A stretch of 64,000 nt of DNA from Opeltia flavorubescens (GCA_000442125.1 KE546966.1:272969-336968), one strand, 5' to 3'. Shown: positions 45,369 through 59,466, counted from the first letter of the stretch. The notes: generated from the sequence alone by a model not told the origin. Made by a program: numbers and translations.

Positions 45369-46112
45369 TCATGATCGAGGTCGCAGTCCGGTTCTTCGAG
45401 GACGGCTGTCTTTACCATCACTTAAGGGAGCTTTGTTTCCAGGGCGCTTTCGGATTGAGGGAGGCTTCACTGCAGCTCGACTTGTCGTCTTCGTATCATT
45501 AATGGCTCTATCCGTGGACTTCTTTGCTGCACCAGGATTTTTGCCCTCTGCTACCATCCGGACAAGATTCTCAACTCGTTTTGGGCGGCTTTGTGGTGAA
45601 GCCGTCTGCACTCGCCACAGCACAGAGTATCTCTGTGTCTTGTTCATCTTTTCGAAATTGGCGGCAGCAGTAGGCTCAGCAGCCAACGCAGTAGCGAAGT
45701 CCTCAGGGACTTGAATCGTCGCGGGTCCAGCATAGGCTCGTTCCCATCGGCCATCAGCCTTGGCCGCTTCCACTGCTGCAATACCCGCAGGGCGCATTCT
45801 CCCTTCTTCCATCAATCTGGCTATTGTGTTGACATTTTTCTGGGACCAAATACTCTTTGGGCGACGCGGGGTGTAGCGAACTAGCCACCATTTGTCGTCG
45901 AGCGAATTTGATCGTCCATCTATCCATCCGAATAGTAGGGCTATTTCAACAGCATCGGCAGCAGAGACCGAACGGATGCCTGAGGATTTCTTCGCAAGCT
46001 TTAAATGGAAGCCTGGTGCCGTGGCATGCTCGCGGTCAAGAAAGGCTTCGAATTCTTGCGGTGAGCCGAAAGAGTAAATTGGTAAGTCAGAAGGCAGAGC
46101 TTTGACGGACAT
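45369..46112 (-). CDS. YdeI/OmpD-associated (OmdA)-like protein with basic tail
   Basis: Single exon, 247 aa. The body (residues 10-185) has the YdeI/OmdA pattern: FGSPQEFEAFL near the start, GFHLKLAKKSSG, AVEIALLFGWIDGRSNSLDD, the RYTPRRPKSIWSQKNV motif, and later VPEDFATALAAEP..ANFEKM and QRYSVLWRVQTA. The family is widespread in bacteria, where some members are linked to antimicrobial peptide resistance; fungal members are uncharacterised. The last 60 residues are Lys/Arg/Ser/Pro-rich without predicted fold, probably a nuclear or disordered tail. It is followed at 159 bp, on the same strand, by another gene of a family best known from bacteria. Confidence 0.82.
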   Translation of the reverse strand: MSVKALPSDLPIYSFGSPQEFEAFLDREHATAPGFHLKLAKKSSGIRSVSAADAVEIALLFGWIDGRSNSLDDKWWLVRYTPRRPKSIWSQKNVNTIARLMEEGRMRPAGIAAVEAAKADGRWERAYAGPATIQVPEDFATALAAEPTAAANFEKMNKTQRYSVLWRVQTASPQSRPKRVENLVRMVAEGKNPGAAKKSTDRAINDTKTTSRAAVKPPSIRKRPGNKAPLSDGKDSRPRRTGLRPRS

Positions 46113-46271
46113 CTTCGCAAGTCGGATAGCTATTGCGCATACTCGGAGAATCTTAGCTGCTATGAAACGCCTTTCTGCAGTGAATATCGTCCAGGATGGA
46201 ACACTTAAGTCGGACGGTAAGCTAAATACACGGGCTTTACTTGCTTAGTCATGATAGCCCCTCGAACTCGA

Positions 46272-47225
46272 TCAAGCCTTGATTTTCTCCAACTGTTCAT
46301 TCACGTCCAACATATCCCACTTCCAAGGATCCAATCCCTTTGGATCTCCGTTGGCACACATGGTCTTATACCAATCTTTCCGTTCCTTGTCCCCCCTCGA
46401 TTTCTTGAATTCCTTCTTTAAGTCCTCCCACCCGGGCTCACTCCCACAGTCTTCCGCGCAAGGATGCCCCTCCCCCGCAATGCAAAGTATTTGCTGAGCT
46501 TTTTCCGGTGGGTAAGCCGTAAGAGCAGTGTGCAGACCTTTATCCGCACGACCAAGAACGTTGATTTGGTGTTCCCAGCCATCACCCATATCATACTCAT
46601 AGAGGAGATGCAAGTCTGCGATACCAGATATGGTCTGCCCATCCCATTCTTTCTTCTCGAGAACGTCACCAAGAGTCCACTTGTTTTCATCTTGTGTCCG
46701 AAGATCTTCGACCATTTCCTCCATGATGCTCATACGAGATTGAAGTGTCAATATCCTCTTGGGTCGAGAACTCTTCTGGCCGTCACCATTTTTGTGACCT
46801 TGTTTGCTGCAGGGTATGGTTACGTCGACGGTGAATTGATGCATGTGGCAATTTGCCCAGCCGAAAGCAGTTTGGAGAACCTCGTGAAATTTACCGAACG
46901 TCAGAGAAGGAGGGAGAGAGAGCAGACGGGTGATCGTTGGGTCAAAGGTGAGGACATTGCTGACAAGGATAAGGTAGTTGCGTTCAGAGTCGTCTGATTC
47001 AGTAGTTGGCGTAGGTTTCGTAGAGGACTGTGTCTTTTTGGTTGTAGTGCTATCATTAACTGGCGCAGCAGTTGACTTTTGGTCTTTTGGTGTACGCTTC
47101 GAGCCCTCTAGCGCGTCGTCCGAGGTTTTCGATCGGATTTTCTTGGTCGCATTGGGGCTTGTTGCTCCCAAGGGATTGGTGCGTGAGCTCCCTTTGCTCG
47201 TGGTGGTCTTAGCAGCTTTTGGCAT
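46272..47225 (-). CDS. Plasmid pRiA4b ORF-3-like (IS1096 TnpR-like) protein
   Basis: Single exon, 317 aa. The first 80 residues are a Ser/Thr/Lys-rich disordered leader. Then comes the pRiA4b ORF-3-like domain: LILVSNVLTFDPTITRLLSL, FGKFHEVLQTAFGWANCHMHQF, LGDVLEKKEW, LLYEYDMGDGWEHQINVLG, and the family's Cys/Gly block LCIAGEGHPCAEDCGSEPGW. The domain is named after bacterial mobile-element proteins, but stand-alone copies are common in fungi; its biochemical role is unknown. Nothing around this gene looks like an insertion sequence (no inverted repeats seen), so I treat it as a fungal gene. Confidence 0.85.
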   Translation of the reverse strand: MPKAAKTTTSKGSSRTNPLGATSPNATKKIRSKTSDDALEGSKRTPKDQKSTAAPVNDSTTTKKTQSSTKPTPTTESDDSERNYLILVSNVLTFDPTITRLLSLPPSLTFGKFHEVLQTAFGWANCHMHQFTVDVTIPCSKQGHKNGDGQKSSRPKRILTLQSRMSIMEEMVEDLRTQDENKWTLGDVLEKKEWDGQTISGIADLHLLYEYDMGDGWEHQINVLGRADKGLHTALTAYPPEKAQQILCIAGEGHPCAEDCGSEPGWEDLKKEFKKSRGDKERKDWYKTMCANGDPKGLDPWKWDMLDVNEQLEKIKA

Positions 47226-48399
47226 TTCGACGGAAGGATATGCCTGGACAACTCAAGCTAGCAGTCCCGAATATCCTACAAACGAAAGCAACGTACACAG
47301 AGAACAAGACTGGGTCTAGCAAAAGGGGTAAATATTGACCAGTTCTGTCTTGACGCGTTCGTCCTATGACGTCAATCCTAAGCGCGTCGTCATTGCCTCC
47401 ATATGAGGATCGGCATTCGTAAATTCACAACGACAAATGTAAGAGCACGCATAAAAAGTCATGGGATATCCTACTTACTTATGGACATCCGGACCCAGAG
47501 ACCATATGAGGTTATGAAGACGACTCAGTAGTTGAAATGCTAATTATCCCGTCTCTTTCAAGTTACACACGAACCTCCAAATTTTCTAAGCCAGCTTTGG
47601 GGCATAACGGTAGAGTATTCTCCGCTACTTGTCCTGGCATGCCATTGAGAATCATCTCCAACAATATCCCAATAGACTTTCTGCATTTTATTTTGGTGCC
47701 ATTGGAAGCTCTGGTTAAAAGACACGGGTACTTTTTGTTTCACCATTTGCCGATCTCCCAAAAGTATCTACTTCTATCATTGTAGTCCCAACTGTCTTTG
47801 CTACATACCGTTTCAGCCATCTCTTCTTTCCTACGACTCTATTTGGACGTCTTGATTCTGATTTTAGGCCGCCAGCTATATCCATCTCAAATTGATTGTT
47901 GTCATGTTTCTCCATGAAAATTGTTCGTCTCTAGCTCTAGCTTTTTCGAGCATGCAATGGAACATGCACGCTTTAACTTCAAGGCGATTTCAACGACTCT
48001 ATTCTAGTGTAGTCCTATAGTGGTGCAACAAGTGACCTGTTGCATTGTTTTGCAATGTTTAGTGCATTCTCTGTGACCGAGCTGTACTAAATCCGGTGGT
48101 TCAATATTGCTTCGAAACATGGACCAGCGAAAAGTTGACATCAAATGACGTGACACCTCCAGAAATATCTCCCGGAGCTTGAGGTGTAATGACGCGAAGG
48201 TATAGCAGTATCAAGATGTCCGAGGCTATAAAGTCGCCGTCAATCCAGTAGACACTCAATATTAAACAAAATACGATCGAACCCAAAGTCATTCAGTCAT
48301 CCATCAAAAGTTCAGACCACATCGAGTTGCATACTTCATCCAGTATCCAAACAAGCCACATCAACAAGCGTCCAATTCTCTTCAGGAAAATCTCTCAAG
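47226..48399. other. Intergenic, no supported gene
   Basis: About 1.2 kb between divergent genes. Frames at 47537-47785 and 47715-47915 lack recognisable features. The last 200 bases lead into the secreted-protein gene. Confidence 0.4.
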
Positions 48400-49029
48400 A
48401 TGCGTTCAGCTTCTGTCTCAACCTTCCTTGCCTGCCTCTCCATCGCTTTCACGCTTCCTACCGTCGACAAATCCACCGAGACCCTCTCACCAAACATCCT
48501 CCCTAGAGGACCAGGCGAGGTCTGCGCCAACGGTATCAACAACGGAAAACAGCTCGCGGACACCACATACCCTGGACAAAACAACCCTTCCACTTGTCCC
48601 GACCACCTCGATCCCAACCCCTGGGAAGCCCCCCTAGTCGGCCACGACAAACGCTCCCTCAATCCCGCCACCACTCGTAAAACACTCGACAAGCGCCAAC
48701 AACCCAGCTGCGTAGTCATCGCCCGCCAAATCTTCGATCACTACATCCCGGACAACCACCGCATCGCCAACACGCAGCAAGTCCATCTCATCCGGGGCCT
48801 CGGGTACGTGTTCTCGATGTCGACTTGCGCCCTTGTCGATCAGATCAATGTCTATTTGAATACGGGGGACTATCACTTTAATCGGGTTCAGAATATTCAT
48901 ATTGATGATACGAGGACTTCGGTGTCTTTTACGGTTCCGCAGGATGGGGATTATCATGTTGAGGTTACGTTTCGGGAGAATATCTTTCAGGATGGCGCGT
49001 TGAGGTTGTATGAGATTGGGGGGCCGTGA
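48400..49029 (+). CDS. Secreted protein with Kex2-type processing sites
   Basis: Single exon, 209 aa, intact. A signal peptide covers residues 1 to about 19 (MRSASVSTFLACLSIAFTLP). A pro-region with two cysteines follows, then two Lys-Arg sites at 84-85 and 98-99, which bracket the 12-residue linker SLNPATTRKTLD. The C-terminal domain (100-209) has two further cysteines (SCVVIARQ and MSTCALVDQ) and a beta-rich pattern (INVYLNTGDYHF, VSFTVPQDGDYHVEVTF). Cleavage by a Kex2-like protease would release the C-terminal domain and possibly the short linker. I do not recognise the domain; possible roles include a secreted effector or cell-surface factor. Confidence 0.65.
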   Translation: MRSASVSTFLACLSIAFTLPTVDKSTETLSPNILPRGPGEVCANGINNGKQLADTTYPGQNNPSTCPDHLDPNPWEAPLVGHDKRSLNPATTRKTLDKRQQPSCVVIARQIFDHYIPDNHRIANTQQVHLIRGLGYVFSMSTCALVDQINVYLNTGDYHFNRVQNIHIDDTRTSVSFTVPQDGDYHVEVTFRENIFQDGALRLYEIGGP

Positions 49030-49643
49030 AATTGAATTACATGTTTGAGGGAAGGGATGAGAAAGGTGGATATTTGGAAACGGAATAAAGAGGAGGAGAA
49101 GAAGAAGGAGGATCGGAGATTACACCATAGACTCTGTAGTACGACCGTCTTTGTATGTTTATCAGCAAATGTATCTGAGAGTAATCTCTAATCTTTCAGC
49201 GAGTAATAAACAAGGAATTTTACAACTGGGCGCTGCTTCTTCACTCATTTCCAGTCCTTTATAGCAGCAGTTTTTCGAATATAGTACTTTGCATAATTGA
49301 ACACGCGGATGTGACAGTTCCTCCACTACAGTTTATTCATATACCTTCCACTCAAGTATAACATGTTTCTACCTCTGCATCAAAGCTCATAATAACACGC
49401 AAAATCCAGTACTGTAAACGGGACATCTCTATGTACGATCAGAGGACTGTGTATAAATCATTCAACCGTCCCAGCACTCTCCAAAAAACACCTCAGTATA
49501 TCAAAAAAAAAACCCCCCATCAAAAGCCCATATCAAATCCATACCCTCCCCCAAAAACATGTCCAACTTGTAAAAATCCTCAAGATATCGTGAAGTCGTA
49601 ACCTCGATATCCCTTCCTCCTCATCTCAGACCTCCTCCATTTT
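49030..49643. other. Convergent intergenic region
   Basis: About 0.6 kb between two converging 3' ends, AT-rich, with A- and C-runs at 49501-49520. No gene seen. Confidence 0.4.
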
Positions 49644-50743
49644 CTACTTCTTAACACTCTCCTCCGCCCCCTTGCCCAATTCCGCAATCTTGTCCGCACT
49701 AGCCTCCGTTCCGCTTGCAACTTTCTCCTTGCCCTCCCCAGCGGCCTCGGCTGCTTTCCCCCCTGCCTCACCCGCCGCATTTCCTCCCTTCTCTGCCGCT
49801 CCACTCGCCTCCTCAGCTCCACCACCGGCTGCACTACCTACATATCCAAGTCCACTCTGCACCATGCCCCCACCTGCTTTGACCGTATCGCCGAGGCCGC
49901 CGGCGACACCACCGACGGTGCCGGCTACGCCGCCGCCTAGGGCTCCAACCTGTTTTTAATAGTGTTAGGGAGCGTAGGTGAAGGGATGAGAGGAGTCTTG
50001 AACGAGCAGAGCGTCGAGGGAAAAGAAGGGGGGGAGAATGGAGTGGGTAGACGGCTCCTTGTGAGGATGGGGAAGAAGGGGACGGAAGGAAAACGGGAAG
50101 GAAGAAGATTCGGAAGGAAGAAGATCGGGAAGGAAGAAGATNGGGAAGGAAGAAGATCGGGAAGGAAGGACAACCGGGAGGAAGGAAAACAGGAGGAGCG
50201 GGCGAGGTGAGAGAGGGCGAGGCGGAATATAGGAACAAAAAACAGAAGAGAGGAGGATCGAAAAATAAAGGTAAAGTAAAGAAAACAGAAAAGGAAAAAC
50301 ATACAGTATTCCCCGCCGTATCCACCACACCCTTCACCGCTCCGCCAGCCGTATTCGCAAGTCCGCCGCCTACACCTTGCATGTTTGCAAGTATCCCCTT
50401 GGCTTTTTCACGTTGTTCTGGCGGGATACTATACACACGAGTCACAAGGTTAAATCAAAGTAGCTTTCGCACTTTCTTCAAAAACATGACACGGGATAAA
50501 GTCTGGCTTCCTTATGCAACACTTGCCGTCGGCGCCAACATAGCTTTTGAGCAAGAGCGAAAAAAGATTGAGGACGAAGGGCAGAGATAGGAAGGGAAGG
50601 AAAAGGATAAAAGGGCAAAGTGCAAAGAGAGTATGTAATTACTTCGGATTATCAGCCATAGCCTTCGCCTCGCCGATGACATCGCCCTGGCCCTTGCCAG
50701 GTAGGATGTCAAGGTCAATGACGCTGTTTTCGGCGACTTTCAT
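49644..50743 (-). CDS. Gly/Ala-rich LEA-like protein
   Basis: Three exons: 50743-50643, 50428-50305 and 49949-49644, 176 aa. The first exon encodes MKVAENSVIDLDILPGKGQG, the second EREKAKG-type helix followed by NMQGVGGGLANTAGGAVKGV, and the third alternates Gly-Gly and Ala/Lys/Glu-rich repeats (AGEAGGKAAEAAGEGKEKVA). The repeating, hydrophilic, Gly/Ala/Lys/Glu composition resembles late-embryogenesis-abundant and similar stress-protective proteins; there is no signal peptide. The second intron (50304-49950, 355 bp) is much longer than others here and contains a purine-rich minisatellite. The exons fit in phase, but the family call rests on composition only. Confidence 0.62.
50094..50170 (+). 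repeat. Purine-rich minisatellite, 16-17 bp unit
   Basis: About five imperfect copies of CGGGAAGGAAGAAGAT in tandem, inside the long second intron of the LEA-like gene (which reads the other strand). Neighbouring sequence (50020-50290) is also strongly purine-biased on this strand. One N (50142) lies in the tract. Length variation between strains is expected. Confidence 0.8.
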
Positions 50744-51059
50744 TTTTAATTATATCGATGGTGGCTTTGGGATGGTAACCTGTAATTATGAGCGGCAATT
50801 AGGTACGAGGTATCAATTTGTTCAAAAGCGTGATGTACATAAATACTGCCCCTCAATGTGCTCTAGACCTTGGTTTCAACGGTTGATGCACAGTGATGTC
50901 AGTACCCGAGAACACGCGCGGATGAGCTTCATCAGGTGTAGATAATGAACTTTTCAGCCTTTTAGGGAATAATGATATTCTATGATCATGCCCGTTAATT
51001 ATCCATGCATGCCGCTCATGCAACCCGCAATATACATTTCGAACCGTCGTAAAGGACAT
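50744..51059. other. Intergenic
   Basis: About 316 bp between the LEA-like start codon and the 3' end of the protease gene. No gene seen. Confidence 0.4.
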
Positions 51060-54034
<2,975 letters not shown>

Positions 54035-56490
54035 ATGGTATCTAAGAGGATTGCTAAGAAGAAGCAGCAGACCAGACTCACTTTCACCCCAGTGTCCTCG
54101 TCATCACCAGCAGCCCCAAACTTACCACCGTTGACAGAAAATCGATTAGCAAACGTCCGATATGATTTAATGGAAAGTCCAACCAAGAGACGCCGTATTG
54201 CGCCTTCATTCTTTGGCACTCCTAAGACTAAATTGCGAGTGGATATTTCGGGAATCAAAGACTCAACTGTAGAAGGGGCACTCCCTACCCCTGAACCCTC
54301 GTCTCAGATAGAGGCAGGCTATAAAGAGGGTTGGTAGCTCCATGGTTTTCTATATGCGTACTAAAATAATCAATCGTTGAAGACTACACTGCCTTGCCAC
54401 GTTTTCCGACGAGCTCAAGTTCGGACGAAGAAGGACCAATCATTCCGAGGCGACATACTCGACCTCGAGCGAGAGAAGAAGGAAAGGATCGTTGCATATC
54501 GAGCAGCCCCGCAAGCCGTCATGCCGATGGAAAGAAGAACAAGGATAGAAACCAATTGCCATCAAATCTGAAAGCTGCAAAATCAGCAGTGGAAGTCAGC
54601 ACAAGTGATGAAAGCGAGGCTCTCAAGGACCGTACTCTGACGAGGAAAAAGCTAAAGCAGCAAAGCTCCGTGCAGGATAAGAACTCCAGTCCGTCGACGC
54701 CAGTCACGGTCAGTAGTGATGGAGACTCTGATGCTACTATAATAAGATCTACTCGACGCAGCAGGAACACACGCCCAGCAAGTCCCGAAGCTCTTCCAAA
54801 TAGTATGCTAAAATTCTCTTCACATCCTATCCTTGCTACCTTGTCCACCATCTAATCTCAAAAATTAGATATTTTGTTTTGAAATTTCTGTTAACAGGCT
54901 GCTCTTTTAGTTACACCAACACGGTCTTCCAAGCGTCTGATAGCTTCAAAGCAGCGCCGCTCTAGCTCGAAGGAAAGCTCGGAAGATGTGTTGCAAGAGG
55001 ACTGCCATTCAAACCATTCTGAGTCTGAGAGCAACGATAGTAGTGACAGCCTTATGAATGAACTCAAATCTTCCACCCGAAAGCAGCGACACAGTCAGGA
55101 AGAGGAAGTTGATGACTCAGAGAATTCGAGCGATGACGCAATCAGAAGTTCAAGGCGAGGGCAGAGGTCACTGAGACGACGAAACTCGTCATCGATAACC
55201 GAGATCTACAATTCCGATCATGGTCAAGTTCTAAGCAACCGAAACGAGAAGCAGAATGATGGTAGGAGACATGAACAGTTCCTTCACATGAAGACTAATC
55301 TACTGCAGGGACCCGACGAGAACTTACAAGGGCAACTCGTCCTCCCAGTGTAAAATCGACAAGGCAGAAGCAACTTGAGCTACTTCGCAGACGTCGTGCA
55401 GGGGAGGATATGGCACCTGAATCAGACGAGGAATTAGAAATTGAGCCGCCGGCCGAGGACCAACATGCAGATCCCGACTCGCTCGATGAACTGGACCAGG
55501 AATCCTCGCTGCAAAACGGAGATATTCTGAATTTGGACGAGTACGAAGAGGACTTCATCGAAGACGGCGATGATACCCTCGGAGCTCCCTTGGGCCTCGA
55601 AGACATCCCTCTTGAGTTCACGCGTCATGCTCACAAGAAACCTGTTGAGTACTTCAAAGATGTAGTCGAGTGGATGGTACACAACAAACTTAACCCTGCT
55701 TTTGCACGTAACGATCAAATCTACGTAATCGCGAGGTATAAACTTGACGACGCAGTCCAAGGTTTCGCCGGATCGAAATTCATATCCGCGGCATGGAAAG
55801 CGGACTTTGCGGAAGCGTTGAAGAAGTTCCCTGATATTGAAGCTACCCCTGTTGAAACTATGTTTGATCGGAGTTGTGAGGCTTGTGGTCGATCTGGGCA
55901 TCCTGCAAAACATCAATTGGTGTTCAAGGGGAAACCTTATCATCGCGAGTCTCTGGAGGACGTATCTTCAGACGAGGATAGTGGCGAAGAGGACGATGAT
56001 GACAGTCAGAATGCGCACACGCCACAAAGCAAAGCCTTCTTCCTCGGAAGGTACGTATTCCTTCACCAACAAAACACCTCCCCCTTACCGTCAGCATCTA
56101 ACTGACTTGCTGCCCCAGAACCTGCAACGCAAACGCCGAAATGGCACACGCCCTGCACCACTGGCGCCACCACCTAAACCAATTCGTCCTGCAACTCCTC
56201 CGCGCAGAAGGCCACACCAGTCCCGAGAAGATCCTCGAGCGCGAGGGCTGGAGCGTGAAGAAGAAGGAGAAGTATGCGAATCGAGTGGTCGATGGCATGG
56301 AGCAGGATGGGAGGATGAGGGAGCTTTATAGGGAGTTTAAGGAGAATCTGGAGGCGGCTAGGGAGGTGAAGGTATGTTTTCTATTTTTCTTTTTTGGTGG
56401 TTGGTGTCGATGGTTTTTTATGGGGAGGTGATTTGGGTTTTGCTGACTAGGGGGTTTGTGCAGAATGAGGTTTATTCTTATGGGAGGTGA
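54035..56490 (+). CDS. DUF4211 domain nuclear protein
   Basis: Six exons: 54035-54329, 54383-54802, 54911-55261, 55309-56050, 56119-56371 and 56464-56490, 695 aa; phases match at all five junctions. The third exon must start at the TTTTAG acceptor (54911), not at the AACAG 15 bases earlier, to keep frame. The first 420 residues are low-complexity, rich in Ser, Arg, Lys, Asp and Glu, beginning MVSKRIAKKKQQTRLTFTP, a PIP-box/APIM-like basic start (QQTRLTF). The DUF4211 domain follows: DLDE-type acidic stretch, IPLEFTRHAHKKPVEYFKDV, VEWMVHNKLNPAF, FAGSKFISAAWKADF, then CEACGRSGHPAKHQLVFKGK, a small zinc-binding-like Cys/His block, and RTCNANAEMAHALHHWRH. Fungal members are nuclear and poorly studied. 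Confidence 0.87.
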
Positions 56491-56867
56491 GTGGGTCAGT
56501 GGACGAGGGACATACAGTCAGTCATTTATAGATATTTCTTCTTTATATCGGCGAGCGAAGGCGCAGCGGGTGGAAAGGGGAGGGTTCTGATACTGCTTTG
56601 AGGGATCTCTGAAGGAAATTTTAGTACCTCATCTGGTACGTGAGAGAGACAGGACTCAGGATACTACCTAGCATTAATTTCGGCATGTAAGCCCGCAATT
56701 GGCTTTCCGAGCAACATGGACGGCCGCCAATATACTCACAATATTAACACAGCATTACTATATGAATTGTATCTCTTATCCATCTTCCCTTATCCACAAA
56801 GACCTAGAGAAGAGAACCCAATCCCCGTTATCATACACCCTTCCCCCTCCCTCCTCTTCAAAGTAAC
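56491..56867. other. Convergent intergenic region
   Basis: Short gap between converging DUF4211 and TOM22 genes. No gene seen. Confidence 0.4.
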
Positions 56868-57529
56868 CTATAGACTCGCCCTCGCACCCCCAGGCGCTCC
56901 ACCCGCCTGCGTCGCCCCAGGACTCATGATCTCACTCCCCATATCCCTCGCCTTCTGCTCCCGCTCCATCTCCACATACTGCTGCTCCTCCATCACGGCC
57001 ATCATGTATGGTACCAGCACCATAAGGCCGCCGGTGGAGAGGATGTAGAGGCCTTTGCCTGAGAAGAGGGCTGTTGATTTTAACCTGTCGTGGGGTGATT
57101 AGCTTGAGCTTGAAAGAAGTTAGGGGGAGGAAAGCGGGAGGAGAGGGGGAAAGAACTCACGCGCTGTATATATTCGAACTAGTAATTGCTATTGATCGCC
57201 GGGTGGAGGGTGAGATCATATCTTTTAGTGCGTAGAGGCGGTCGAGTGCGGTTTCTGAGGGGGCGAGGGTGGAAGGGAGGTCGTCGTCTGAGGAGAGGGA
57301 GGAGTCTTGGATTGGGAGGGTGGGTTAGTTGGTTTTTGTGGTTTGCGGTTTGATGGGATGAGAAGTAGGAAGGGGGTTGTGGAAGGAGAGGGTAATGTGG
57401 GAAGGCGACGAGGGGAGGGAGGAGACATATACCGGTATCAGTGTAGTCGGCTTCATCTTCGTCTTCTTCGTAGGGACCGGGCTGTTGGCGGACGAGATCT
57501 TGGTCCTCGACTTCTTCGAGGTGGACCAT
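56868..57529 (-). CDS. TOM22: Mitochondrial import receptor subunit Tom22
   Basis: Central receptor and organiser of the TOM complex in the outer membrane. Three exons: 57529-57433, 57305-57161 and 57084-56868, 152 aa. The cytosolic N terminus is very acidic (MVHLEEVEDQDLV, then a YEEDEDEADYTDTD stretch), as needed for presequence binding. Next come ALDRLYALKDMISPSTRRSI and one membrane segment (GLYILSTGGLMVLVPYMMAV) with the conserved ST..L..VP pattern of Tom22, then the intermembrane-space tail EEQQYVEMEREQKARDM ending Gly/Ala-rich. Length and order match fungal Tom22 proteins. Confidence 0.93.
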
Positions 57530-57909
57530 TGCGGCGATTCGTTAAGGATAACGCTAATGGATTAAGTGGAATACGCGGGATCGTTGTTATTGCTAGTGGT
57601 TTAAAATATTGATCTAATGTCGTTGTCGCAGAGCTTAATCTGAAGTTTCATTTTGCATTTTGAGCTTCATTACAGCAGGCTAAGGTCTTGGCATGATGTC
57701 GGCAGTGTACATTTCACCCCCTTTGGCCCCTGGAAAAGGTATTGAACACACCCCACCTGATTACATGGCAGTATTCAAAGACTCAAGGATTCAAAGAAAC
57801 AGGGAGGGAAGGGAATTGAGAGCAGCCATTGATGTTAATCATGCTTGATTGGCTCAATTAATACTTCGTGGCAGCATTTTGAATGTGTATCGTTCATGCC
57901 CATCAGTGC
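57530..57909. other. Intergenic, TOM22 promoter
   Basis: About 380 bp between the TOM22 start and the 3' end of the AYR1-like gene. No gene seen. Confidence 0.4.
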
Positions 57910-58871
57910 TCATAGCTTGTCAAACCCAAACATTCTGGAAATAATCCAGTCGATAGCAGCTTCAGGCAGAAGCCAGCTCAAATATCGTACCGTTCCCGCC
58001 GCTCCCCCTTCCCAAATGGTTCTTGTCCTCCACAGCCAACCCTCAGCAGCAAGAACCTGCCTGACAACAGACTGAGCATACAACGCCGTCTCCATCCCCA
58101 CCCTCTGGCTATGCCGTTGCCTATCACGATAATCCCCTTCGATCTTCTTATACACGCTCTCCTCCGCTAAGGACCTACTTACTCTCGAGATCCGGCTTTT
58201 TACTCCACCAGTGACTACTGTGATGACGTGCACACCTAAAGGCGCTACTTCGACTCGAAGCGATGCACTGTATGAATGTAGTGCAGCTTTTGACGCATTG
58301 TAGACGGAACCCCATGCGTAAGGGATGCAGCCGGCGGCAGAGCCGATTTGGACGATTGTGCCCTTGGATTGGCGAAGTAGAGGCATGAATGTCTGACAGA
58401 GGCGGATGACGGCGAAGAGATTTGTAGCGTAGACGGACTCGATTTCTGAATACTCGGCTTCGATGGCCGGGACGGTGTAGTCTAAACATGAATGATCAGT
58501 ATGATTCGTAGCCCATAGCCAGCGAGGGCAGAACTCTTGCTAAATTCTACTTACTCCTGCCGGCATTGTTCACTAAGTAATCCAATCCTCCCCCAGTTCG
58601 TTCGAGCACCTCCGCTTTGCAAACATTGATGCTGTCCTCTGAGGTCACCTCTAAGCTGAGAGTGATGATACCGAGATCTGCTAAATCTTTGATTGCCTCA
58701 GCTGTCCTTGCAGTGGCAAAGACTTGCAAACCCTGGGAGTGGAACTCTCGGGCCAAAGCGTTACCGATGCCTCCAGGGCTGCATCTGTAAATGATTTAGA
58801 TCTGAATAGGAAATCGAAAGAAAGAGTATTGATTACCCTGTTATGAGAACAGTCTTACGTGATTCCGCCAT
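57910..58871 (-). CDS. AYR1: Ayr1-like short-chain reductase (1-acyldihydroxyacetone-phosphate reductase)
   Basis: Three exons: 58871-58837, 58784-58555 and 58481-57910, 278 aa. NADPH-dependent reductase of ether- and glycerolipid synthesis at ER and lipid droplets in yeast; the exact substrate here is inferred. The N terminus MAESRKTVLITG joins across the first intron to CSPGGIGNALA, giving the SDR nucleotide loop TGxxxGGIG. Further landmarks are LDYLVNNAG, NLFAVIRLCQTFMPLL, IVQIGSAAG and the active site YNASKAA with Tyr and Lys. The C-terminal WLLPEAAIDWIISRMFGFDK may contact membranes. Many paralogues exist in filamentous fungi, so orthology to Ayr1 is likely but not certain. Confidence 0.83.
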
Positions 58872-59466
58872 TTTTGGAAGCAATTAAGATGAACTTCAAA
58901 AAAATCGCGAGGAACAAGCTCTAGGAAGGGGCTTTCTAGAACGTGTAAACCTTTTGAAATGCTCAGTCTAACTGTGCAGAGACAGAAAACATCCAACAGC
59001 GTAGATGTAACACAAATTGCAGCCTACTGAGTTTACAGATCAAGTGCTTGCTGTATTATGCCGAGGTATTGTATAAGGTGTGTTATAAATCAAAAGAGGA
59101 AAAGATTCATTTGGCATGGGCATGCGTCCGTACACGATAGAAGAAATTTACTAATAACAATTAAGTCAAGATCCGATATGATCAAGTTGATTCATCAGTC
59201 TATCACCACTCCTGGTGACTTAGCCTGGCTATATTGGTCACAATATCTGGATCTGGTGCAATTGGATTAAAGAAACAGAGGATTCTGCTGTAATTGTAAT
59301 AATGATTTCTGCCAAGAATTTGGAACCCATATGCGGTAAATAGCTGTGATTGGTAGTATCACCTTTCTGTACCAGGTATAGATTCAAACCAGAATGAGTA
59401 AGGGGCATTCGATTATGGGTGTATCACATCTTTTAACGGCAATACTGTACAAATGTATATATAGAT
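58872..59466. other. Intergenic, no supported gene
   Basis: About 0.6 kb, AT-rich, between the AYR1-like start and the 3' end of the MPP-alpha gene. No gene seen. Confidence 0.4.

Noticed and set aside
46272-47225. Insertion sequence suggested by the IS1096/pRiA4b domain name
   Set aside because: No terminal inverted repeats, target duplications or transposase are visible around the gene; the domain is common as a stand-alone fungal protein.
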